Below, one piece after another: positions 1 through 6,456 of a DNA stretch of 64,000 bases. Position 1 is the first letter of the stretch; each line of letters starts with the position of its first letter. The DNA is from Anaerolineales bacterium (GTDB lineage: Bacteria; Chloroflexota; Anaerolineae; Anaerolineales; UBA11579), in assembly GCA_019637755.1 (NCBI GenBank), contig JAHBVC010000002.1, positions 124,001 through 188,000 of the forward strand. Direction: 5' to 3'. The notes under the pieces are model-generated. The model did no database searches, had not been told where the DNA came from, and saw nothing but the letters and a program-made list of their open reading frames with translations. The translations under genes and the position numbers were made by a program.

Positions 1-764
1 TAGGTACCCTTCTGGCTCATGTCACGGATGTTCATGTGGGTATCGCCGCCGGTGAGAATGGCGTGCTGCGGGTCAATATCCGGATCCGGCAGCACAATGT
101 CTGCCTTGAGGGCGCTGCTGCCCACATAGGCGGTAGGCCCGTTGGCGTGAATGAATTTATCCAGCACGAATTCGGTGCCTTTGAGTTTGCCGCTGACCAC
201 TTCCAGCCAGGCACGCGAGAGCAGCAAGACGATCAGCGCGATCAGCGCGCCGATGGCCGCGCCCAGCAGGCCCAGGCCAATCGCCTTGCCGATGAGCGCA
301 TCCGCAAGGCGCACACGCGCCAGCTCCAACAGCAGGCCGCCCAGCGCCCCACCCAACAGGCCGCCCAGAGCCGGCTTCCACATCTGCGAGCCGCTGCTGA
401 AGCCCAGCCCGGCGCCAATGAAGCCGCCGAACACGGCCCAGCCCACGGCACGCGTCCACGCTTCGCCGCCCAGCAGTTGGAAGGCGCCCTCGGCCAGTGG
501 CAGGCCGATAGCACCGCCCACCAGGCCGAACAGGCCATTTTGCAAACCGGCGCGCAGGGCATAACCGGCGCTGTGTAAGGCTACGCCTTCGCTTGTGCCG
601 ATGAGCGCGCCGATGCAGAAGCCGATCAGTCCGCCCACTACGACCTCACTGAGATAGACGTTCTGTGCAAACGACAGGCCGAGCACATTGCTGACCTGCC
701 AACCGATCAGGCCGCCAATGGCGCCCAACAGGGTGTAGTAATACAAACGCGTGATGCGGCTCAT
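1..764 (-). CDS. Glycine-zipper multi-pass membrane protein with C-terminal FHA-like segment (partial)
   Basis: This is the last visible gene of the ubiquitin-like operon and it runs off the left edge after about 254 residues. Its ATG at 764 overlaps the TGA of the JAMM gene as ATGA, so the two are probably translationally coupled. The first ~190 residues are hydrophobic and glycine-rich, with repeated GGxxG/GxxxG patterns that suggest six or more tightly packed membrane helices. The visible C-terminal part contains ADIVLPD, then an HA pair, then RDMSQKGT. This follows the FHA-domain pattern of strand, S/D..HA, D.S..GT. FHA domains bind phosphothreonine peptides, so a phospho-dependent membrane adaptor for the conjugation system is an inference. 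The FHA call rests on an incomplete domain. Confidence 0.75.
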   Translation of the reverse strand, partial: MSRITRLYYYTLLGAIGGLIGWQVSNVLGLSFAQNVYLSEVVVGGLIGFCIGALIGTSEGVALHSAGYALRAGLQNGLFGLVGGAIGLPLAEGAFQLLGGEAWTRAVGWAVFGGFIGAGLGFSSGSQMWKPALGGLLGGALGGLLLELARVRLADALIGKAIGLGLLGAAIGALIALIVLLLSRAWLEVVSGKLKGTEFVLDKFIHANGPTAYVGSSALKADIVLPDPDIDPQHAILTGGDTHMNIRDMSQKGT

Positions 765-1531
765 GAATCAGCCTCCGTTTGAGATTGGGATAGTTGCTCG
801 CCCGCCTGTGGAGTGTGTTCCGCAGGTGAGGGCGAAGCAGGCGCAGTGGGCTGCGTGTCTTCGGCCGGCGGCTGTGCGCTGGCGGGATGGGCTTTGAGGT
901 TGCCCCACTCCACTACGCTTTCCGTCCCGGCGGCATGCAGCTCATAGAAGCCGCGGTACTTGCGCGGTGAGAGTTCGCCCGCCTGACGCACGAACACGCC
1001 GCCGTATTTGGAATGTGGCTCCACCACCAGGGCAATTTGCCAAGGCTGCGGGAAGAAGTGATCGTGCAGCCAGGTGTCATAGCCAGAAAGAAAGATGCCC
1101 ATACGTGGGTGGGTGTGATACCAACCCACAATGCACTTGTCTTCGTATTGCTCTTCCAGCGCAGACAGCATGGCTACCTGGCTGTCATGCGTGAAGGTGA
1201 GGAAGGTGCTGCCTGAGCGCACTTGCTGCGCGGGCAGCAACGCCTCCACGATGATGAATTCAGTACCGGCCTGCGCATCATGGCACCAGCGCCCCGCCAA
1301 CCAGCCGCCCACCTCGTTGTCCATGTCGCTGGCGGCATGCACGCTAATGGTCTTGAACACATCTTGCGTCAAGAACACCGGCAGCGGCGGCTGGGCACTG
1401 TCTTCGCCCGCGGCCAGCCAGCGCTGGGCACGCGCCAGCGGCAGGCGCGCCGACTCGGGCGCGTGCTTGGCGCGCTGTAGCCCGGCGGCGTGTCCTTTGG
1501 GCTTGGTGGGGTCAGAGGTATTTGTGCTCAT
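761..1531 (-). CDS. JAB/MPN (JAMM) metalloprotease, deubiquitinase-like isopeptidase
   Basis: 256 aa from ATG 1531, preceded by AAAGG 8 nt upstream; a start further upstream at 1588 has no such site. A complete JAMM signature is present: Glu73 in NEVGGW, then H139-T-H141-P, Ser149 and Asp152 with the exact HxH-x7-S-x2-D spacing. JAMM proteins are zinc isopeptidases that process ubiquitin-like proteins or remove them from targets. The last ~35 residues are Pro/Ala/Gln-rich and probably disordered. The gene lies between the free Ubl and the FHA-like membrane gene in an operon encoding E1, E2 and RING, so removal of the Ubl from targets is the likely role. The free Ubl already ends in glycine, so maturation need not be required. 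Confidence 0.93.
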   Translation of the reverse strand: MSTNTSDPTKPKGHAAGLQRAKHAPESARLPLARAQRWLAAGEDSAQPPLPVFLTQDVFKTISVHAASDMDNEVGGWLAGRWCHDAQAGTEFIIVEALLPAQQVRSGSTFLTFTHDSQVAMLSALEEQYEDKCIVGWYHTHPRMGIFLSGYDTWLHDHFFPQPWQIALVVEPHSKYGGVFVRQAGELSPRKYRGFYELHAAGTESVVEWGNLKAHPASAQPPAEDTQPTAPASPSPAEHTPQAGEQLSQSQTEADS

Positions 1532-1597
1532 AATGCGGCCTTTGGCGGGGTGCGTGCCTGAGGGGAAGCAGGCACGCACCCCGTGCAAGCAGGCGGC

Positions 1598-1864
1598 TTA
1601 GCCCGCGGTGACGTCGGCAGTGATGATGAGACGGTCGTCGGCTGGTACGCCAGCCGCTTCCAGAGTCTCATCTTCTTTGAGCTCGCGGCCCAGCGCCTTG
1701 CTGTCCAGGCGGTAGCCCATCGGGCGGCCGTCGGGGCCAGTGGTGGGCAGCTCCAGCGTGGTGGCCAGCTCAGGAATGAGCTCCTTCACTTCCACATCGT
1801 TGGGCACTTCGGCGGTGCGGCTGCCCCCGGAGGGCAGTACTACGGTTACAGGAATATCAGCCAT
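1598..1864 (-). CDS. Free ubiquitin-like (beta-grasp) protein ending in Gly
   Basis: 88 aa with a good ribosome site (AAGGAGA) before the ATG. The sequence starts VTVVLPSGG and has the beta-grasp pattern of YukD/Ubl-type proteins. It ends in TADVTAG with a single C-terminal Gly, the expected site of E1 adenylation. It is a close paralogue of the N-terminal ~88 residues of the neighbouring E2 fusion, and a block of 62 nt (1671-1732) is identical to 2543-2604. It is most likely the modifier conjugated by this operon. Bacterial modifiers often lack a di-glycine, so the single Gly does not argue against this. The fold and role are inferred from pattern and neighbourhood. Confidence 0.85.
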   Translation of the reverse strand: MADIPVTVVLPSGGSRTAEVPNDVEVKELIPELATTLELPTTGPDGRPMGYRLDSKALGRELKEDETLEAAGVPADDRLIITADVTAG

Positions 1865-1887
1865 GTCTAGTCTCCTTTGGTAGACGA

Positions 1888-2736
1888 TTACTTCAACTTG
1901 ATACGGGGCTTTTGCTTGTCAGCGGGCTGCTTCTTGATGTGCACGCGCTCAGGGCGCAGCAGCTCACGCGTATCCACGGGGAAAAAGTGGGGATGCTTCT
2001 TGCGGTAGGCACGGCTCCAACGGGCAGCCTCAGCATCCCAGGGGAATGGCGGCTTGGTGGGGTCATCGTGAAAGTTCTTGTACTGCACCATCTCGCCAAT
2101 CATCAGCACCAGGCGGTCCAGCGAGCGGCTGGCCGTCCACCAGGCGGCATCCACGCACACCGTGCCATTGAGGTGGTTGATGTTGGGGTGCCACACCGGC
2201 GTGAGCCACTTCATGCCCGGCCAGCGCTGCGGATATTGGTTGTGCAGGTAGATCTCGACCTGATGTTTGTCGCCTAGCATCGGCTCACCTTTGTGATTGA
2301 CGGCGATAACGCCCTTGCACTTGTAGGTGACGATGTAGGTCTCCGGCGGCAGGTTGCGGTTAGCAGAGACGGCCTTGAACTCGATCAGGTCGCTCTGGGC
2401 GGCCAGCTCCTGCATGCGCTGCAGGTCTGCCTTGAGGCGGCGCATACGCGGGCTTTCGCCCAGGCTGACCGCGCCGGCGGTGATGTCGGCGGTCAAGATC
2501 AGGCGGTCTTCAGCCGGCACAGTGGCGGTTCCGAGCGTCTCGTCTTCTTTGAGCTCGCGGCCCAGCGCCTTGCTGTCCAGGCGGTAGCCCATCGGGCGGC
2601 CGTCTGGCCCTACGGTAGGCAACGCCAGCAGCGAGACCAGCTCCACCACCAATTCACGCACAGGAGCATCATCCGGCAGCTCCGCTTTGCGAGCGCCGCC
2701 GTTGGGCAGGATGATGGTTACCTCAATGTCAGCCAT
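1888..2736 (-). CDS. Ubl-E2 fusion: ubiquitin-like domain joined to an E2 conjugating-enzyme domain
   Basis: 282 aa, ribosome site GAGGAGA. Residues 1-88 are a Ubl nearly identical in pattern to the free Ubl and also reach ..TADITAG, but translation continues into a helical linker and an E2 (UBC-fold) domain at ~100-250. The E2 hallmarks are clear: a YPQRWPGMKW strand region, His183-Pro184-Asn185, and the predicted catalytic Cys194 in GTVCVD, followed by Trp199-Trp200 and a helix with LMIGEMVQY. The HPN-to-Cys spacing matches eukaryotic E2s. The C-terminus is Lys-rich. The protein should accept the Ubl thioester from the E1 encoded upstream. The built-in Ubl may recruit E1, E3 or the JAMM enzyme, or be a non-transferable copy; this part is inference. 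Confidence 0.93.
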   Translation of the reverse strand: MADIEVTIILPNGGARKAELPDDAPVRELVVELVSLLALPTVGPDGRPMGYRLDSKALGRELKEDETLGTATVPAEDRLILTADITAGAVSLGESPRMRRLKADLQRMQELAAQSDLIEFKAVSANRNLPPETYIVTYKCKGVIAVNHKGEPMLGDKHQVEIYLHNQYPQRWPGMKWLTPVWHPNINHLNGTVCVDAAWWTASRSLDRLVLMIGEMVQYKNFHDDPTKPPFPWDAEAARWSRAYRKKHPHFFPVDTRELLRPERVHIKKQPADKQKPRIKLK

Positions 2737-2752
2737 GTGTTCTCCTCAACTC

Positions 2753-3625
2753 TCAGTTCTGGTATGCGTGTGGCACCTGGCACACGCCAGTAATTTCCCA
2801 ACAATCTGCGTGGTGCCAGGTCTTGCAGATCTTGCAGATCTTCACGCCGCGACGGTCATTCTTGGTGACCGGCTCGAGGCAATACGGGCAGACATGTTGC
2901 TCGCGCGCACTGAGCGTGATGCCCGTACCGCGGGCCGCGCGCGTGCGCGCCGGCTTGGCTGAGCGCAGCTTGCGTGCCGGCGCTGTGTCAGGCGGCGCAA
3001 CAAAGCGAGACACGAAGCGTGCCCAGCGCGAGCGCGGCGCAGGTGATTGACGAGACGTTGTGGTGCGCACGCGGCTTTGGGAGGGCGAGGCATGCCTCGC
3101 CCCTACGCCGATGCGAGGGCGCTCAGACGGCCCATGCGCTTGTACCGCCTCGGCCTCGTGCTGCTGCTCGCGCGGCTCCACCATCACGGTGCGGCGGCTG
3201 GGTGCCCAGGCGGCCTGCCCGGCGGCCACGGCCAGCGCGGCGACCAGCAGCTGGATGCCCGCATCCAGCGGGGTGGCGATGGCATAGGTACGCAGCAGGT
3301 TGAGGCCCACGAAGCCCAGCGTCAGCGGGCTGAGCACGGCCAGGGCAATGATGCAGGCGAACACGGCGGTAACGGCGCGCAAGGCGGCGCTGCGGTGCGC
3401 CAGCAGCCGGCGCGTGATGAAGCTGGCCGCCACCCCCATGCCGATGATGACGACAAACTTGAGCAGAAAGGGCGAGAAGCGCGCCGGCAGCACGAAGAGC
3501 AGCGTCAGCCCGGCAGCCACCAACACGGTGAACAGCACGCACAGCGTGATGCGCCCCACGGCGCTCTCCACGAAGCGGCTCTCGTCTCCCAGCAGAAATC
3601 GTCTCATCGCCAATGCCTGTGCCAT
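2753..3625 (-). CDS. Membrane-anchored Prok-RING protein, candidate E3 ligase
   Basis: 290 aa, beginning 2 nt after the E1 stop codon. The N-terminal ~145 residues hold four hydrophobic segments (about 22-45, 50-71, 83-110 and 120-140). A basic, Ser/Pro-rich linker of ~90 residues follows. The last 45 residues contain C246-x2-C249, C264-x2-C267, H271/H272, C275-W, C282 and H286. This CxxC..CxxC..HxxCW..GC layout matches bacterial Prok-RING zinc domains. Together with an E1 and an E2 it is the obvious E3 candidate and would place ligation at the inner face of the membrane. An internal Met (residue 7) is a possible alternative start. Ligase activity is inferred. Confidence 0.88.
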   Translation of the reverse strand: MAQALAMRRFLLGDESRFVESAVGRITLCVLFTVLVAAGLTLLFVLPARFSPFLLKFVVIIGMGVAASFITRRLLAHRSAALRAVTAVFACIIALAVLSPLTLGFVGLNLLRTYAIATPLDAGIQLLVAALAVAAGQAAWAPSRRTVMVEPREQQHEAEAVQAHGPSERPRIGVGARHASPSQSRVRTTTSRQSPAPRSRWARFVSRFVAPPDTAPARKLRSAKPARTRAARGTGITLSAREQHVCPYCLEPVTKNDRRGVKICKICKTWHHADCWEITGVCQVPHAYQN

Positions 3626-3627
3626 GA

Positions 3628-5244
3628 CTAGTCGATCAGGTGCACGCGCCCAGCAGGGCTTTCACCCGGCACCGCCTCACCCAGGCGCACACGCGGGGCG
3701 TGCAGGCCGGGCACCGCCTCATCAAAATCGTTGAAGTGCAGCGCGGTGGGCAGATCGCCCGTCAATTCATAGAAACGAAATTCGGCGCCATTTGTAGCGC
3801 GCAGAATGTGCAGCGGCGGCACACCGACGCTGTGCAGCGTGCGCTGCAAGAAGTCTTCGCTGCCGGTGATGCTGTGGGTCAGGTTGACCTCGCGCATCTC
3901 GCCACAGGTTGGGCAGTGGCCAGCCTCAAAGCTGACATCTGCCAACGGCTTGAGCACGTGCTCCACGGTGTTGCAGGCGGCGCAGTTGAGCGAGAGCACC
4001 AGCTCCTGGTCCAGCTCCAGCACGGTGTCTGGCCCCAGGTCGCCGCGGGCAATCTCGAGCAGCTCAGCCAGCGTATTGGTCTCGGCACGCAACGGCAACT
4101 CGGTCACATCGCCGTAGATCCAGTGGCTTTCGCACTCTGCATCGGGCACATAGGCAGTGGTGTGCATGAAATTGGTGTAGCCGTTGTAGTGCAGCACTTT
4201 GCCCGGCTCCACCGGCATGTTGTGAATCAGCTTGAGCGCCTCTTGCGATTGCATGGCGCCGATGATGGATGCGATGGTGGGCGTGGTGGGCACTTTGCCC
4301 AGCAAGATGTTCTGGCGCGCCAGCAGCGGGCACGAATAGCGCAGCGCCAAATCCCGGCGGGCTTGCTCCGTGAGCGTGCATTCAAAGCAGGCGCCATCGC
4401 CGGGCACGAACACACGCGTCAAGCCGAGCATCTCTTGAATCGCGCCGTCCACCCAGGGCTTGTTCATCCAATGGGCGAAGCGGTTCACCGCCAAACGCGC
4501 CTCACGATTATCGAGGCAGCCGATGATGACATCCATGCGGCGGAATACGCCCAAGCCGATGTCTGTGGTGACATCGCCGTGCAGCGATTGCACGCGCACA
4601 TCCGGATTGACCTCAACGGCGCGTGCTGCGGCCAGGTGCGCCTTCTCACGGCCGCGGTCTTTCTCGCGGAACAGGATCGAGCGGCTCAGGTTGGCCGCCT
4701 CCACTTTGTCAAAGTCCACAATGTAGAGATGGCCAATGCCCATCAAGGCCAGGTTCTTGATGACCTCGTTGCCCAGCGCGCCCGCCCCCACCACCATCAC
4801 CCGCGCATTCTGCACCTTCTCGCGCTCCCACCAGGAGATGAACTCGAAAGTGCCCAGGCGGTCTTCTTTGAGGTTGGGGATGTGCAACGGCTTCTCTTTG
4901 GCCACCGGCAAACGCTTGGGGCCATCGCTGGCCTTAGGTTTGTTCGCGCGCTTGGCAGGTGCAGGTGGGGCCACATCTGCGGCCAGTTGGCGCGCCTTGA
5001 GCATGCGCGCCGAGGTGAGCTCATTGACGAACCAGCCCACGCCCTGCTGGGCATCCAGCAAGCCCGCCTCGGAGAGGATGCGCAGCGCCTCGCGCAGCGA
5101 GGAGCGCCCCACACCGAGCTCTTTGATAAGGTCACGCTCGGCAGGCAACTGGCTGCCGGCGGCGTATTGGCCATTGAGCAAACCGGCCGCCAGGCGGCCA
5201 GCAATGAGTTCGGGGACAGATTTGCGTGGGATGGAATTGGGCAT
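3628..5244 (-). CDS. GntR/FadR-type winged-helix fused to an E1-like (ThiF/UBA-type) activating enzyme
   Basis: 538 aa from ATG 5244. An in-frame start at 5307 was rejected because it would place the promoter and operator inside the coding region. Residues ~9-74 are a GntR-type winged helix: LPAERDLIKELGVGRSSLRE, then an A-L-x-x-L-x-x-x-G-L-L stretch and a wing. A charged linker leads to a ThiF/E1 adenylation domain with GAGALG (153-158), VDFD (176-179), NLSR (185-188) and CLDN (243-246). The segment ACFECTL, then 14 residues to Ser-Cys305-Pro, resembles the ECTL..CTxA region of UBA3, making Cys305 the likely thioester cysteine. CxxC pairs at 421/424 and 444/447 may bind zinc. It would activate the Ubl, pass it to the E2 and also bind DNA. 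Confidence 0.93.
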   Translation of the reverse strand: MPNSIPRKSVPELIAGRLAAGLLNGQYAAGSQLPAERDLIKELGVGRSSLREALRILSEAGLLDAQQGVGWFVNELTSARMLKARQLAADVAPPAPAKRANKPKASDGPKRLPVAKEKPLHIPNLKEDRLGTFEFISWWEREKVQNARVMVVGAGALGNEVIKNLALMGIGHLYIVDFDKVEAANLSRSILFREKDRGREKAHLAAARAVEVNPDVRVQSLHGDVTTDIGLGVFRRMDVIIGCLDNREARLAVNRFAHWMNKPWVDGAIQEMLGLTRVFVPGDGACFECTLTEQARRDLALRYSCPLLARQNILLGKVPTTPTIASIIGAMQSQEALKLIHNMPVEPGKVLHYNGYTNFMHTTAYVPDAECESHWIYGDVTELPLRAETNTLAELLEIARGDLGPDTVLELDQELVLSLNCAACNTVEHVLKPLADVSFEAGHCPTCGEMREVNLTHSITGSEDFLQRTLHSVGVPPLHILRATNGAEFRFYELTGDLPTALHFNDFDEAVPGLHAPRVRLGEAVPGESPAGRVHLID

Positions 5245-5266
5245 GTATGCAGCTCTCTGTGGTTTG

Positions 5267-5307
5267 TTGGTCAGACCAATATACCAGAGCAATCGCCGCA
5301 GAGTCAA
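5267..5307 (-). promoter_or_regulatory. Promoter with FadR-type palindromic operator for the ubiquitin-like operon
   Basis: On the minus strand a -35 box TTGACT (5302-5307) and a -10 box TATATT (5278-5283) are separated by 18 nt. A perfect palindrome TTGGTC-A-GACCAA (5267-5279) overlaps the end of the -10 and covers the predicted transcription start. FadR-group GntR regulators bind TGGTCnGACCA-type sites, and the first gene downstream encodes a GntR-type domain, so autorepression is likely. GGTC-rich degenerate spacers occur elsewhere in the window, so chance cannot be excluded, but the position argues for function. Confidence 0.75.
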
Positions 5308-5430
5308 TCAGCAAGTTTGAGAAGTTATGTTCCCAAAGTAACGCAGCCGAAAGCAAGAAACTACGAACCACAAAGCCACAAAGAGCACAAAGAAAATTCT
5401 TGGCGGTAAGGCCTGTATAATTCTCCCCAT

Positions 5431-5504
<74 letters not shown>

Positions 5505-5910
5505 CTACGTTCCGCCTACGGCGGAACTAATTGAGTTTCTACTCGGCTTCGCCGAGTGACGAAACTCATAGGCAGCAGCCTACGTTCCGTCCTCGACCAC
5601 AACTATCGAGTTTCACCTGGCTTCGCCGAGTGACGAAACTCATAGGCAGCAGCCTACGTTCCGTCCTCGACCACAACTATCGAGTTTCACCTGGCTTCGC
5701 CGAGTGACGAAACTCATAGGCAGCAGCCTACGTTCCGTCCTCGACCCACAACTAATCGAGTTTCACCTGGCTTCGCCGAGTGACGAAACTCTTAGGCAGC
5801 AGCCTACGTTCCGTCCTCGATCCACAACTAATCGAGTTTTCACCTGGCTTCGCCGAGTGACGAAACTCATAGGCAACAGCCTACGTTCCGTCCTCGCAAT
5901 GACAGAATGC
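5505..5910. repeat. Five ~75-bp tandem hairpin repeats plus a partial sixth
   Basis: Units begin with CTACGTTCCG at 5505, 5580, 5654, 5728, 5804 and 5881 (the last is partial), giving lengths of 74-77 bp. Each full unit contains the stem GAGTTTC..GAAACTC enclosing CTGGCTTCGCCGAGTGA; the first unit is the most divergent. The tail after 5893 reads CTCGCAATGACAG, which is the end sequence of another inverted-repeat family in this window. There is no gene here; the rest, to 6033, is AT-richer spacer with GATTAACTGATTAACC-like repeats. Confidence 0.9.
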
Positions 5911-6033
5911 TAACTGGTTGCAGGGGCAGAACATTATGTGCGAGAAACCTTCGCTTTGCTCAGATGTACGCAGACAGATACGATTAACTGATTAACCGAC
6001 TAAAGATTTCTTTGTGACTTTGTGGTTACAGGA

Positions 6034-6456
6034 CTATTCAGCCGGAACGACGGGGCGGATGCCGCGGTAGACGCGCGCACCCGAGATGGTACGCAAGATC
6101 GTCTGCGCCGGGCGCCCCAGCAGCTCACCGAGTTGCTCTGAGCTCATCGGCTGGTTGCCATTCATCAGGAAGGCGCGGAAGACGCTCTCGACCAGCGAGG
6201 TGCCCTCGGCCAGCGGCCCACCCTGGCTGGCGTAGTGGCCCATCAGCAGGAATTGCAGAATGTTCATGCGGCGCACTTCGCCGGTGTGTGCATCCACCCA
6301 ATCCACCAACTCATCACCGCGGATCTCGGCCAACTGGGCGTCTTGCTCGCTGCCCAGCAAGCCGCGTAGGTAGACGCGCCACTCGCGGTCATTCTCGCGC
6401 CACCAGTCAAAATCGATCTGGAAGGGCGTATCGGGCATGGGCTTGATCAGGCTCAT
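6034..6456 (-). CDS. Conserved-looking protein of unknown function, C-terminal helix-turn-helix-like
   Basis: 140 aa. The ATG overlaps the stop of the upstream 520-aa gene (ATGA at 6453-6456), so the two are cotranslated. The N-terminal part is acidic and Trp-rich (FDWWREND). The last ~50 residues, including SSEQLGELLGRPAQTILRTI, look like a helix-turn-helix. I do not recognise the family. The strict coupling suggests the two proteins act together, possibly on nucleic acid. Confidence 0.75.
   Translation of the reverse strand: MSLIKPMPDTPFQIDFDWWRENDREWRVYLRGLLGSEQDAQLAEIRGDELVDWVDAHTGEVRRMNILQFLLMGHYASQGGPLAEGTSLVESVFRAFLMNGNQPMSSEQLGELLGRPAQTILRTISGARVYRGIRPVVPAE

Noticed and set aside
3628-5307. 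Upstream start for the E1 gene at 5307
   Set aside because: It would read through the -10 box and the palindromic operator; ATG 5244 lies downstream of the predicted transcription start.
3640-5409. Long open frame antisense to the E1 gene (589 codons)
   Set aside because: A frame opened by GC-rich codon bias on the complementary strand; no ribosome site or recognisable motif, and the E1 reading has complete catalytic motifs. The same applies to antisense frames at 6477-7916, 14290-15171, 16646-17941, 18616-19623, 29003-30094, 40842-42143 and 45797-47368.
5505-5910. CRISPR array
   Set aside because: The ~75-bp units repeat along their whole length with no unique spacers, and no cas genes are present.
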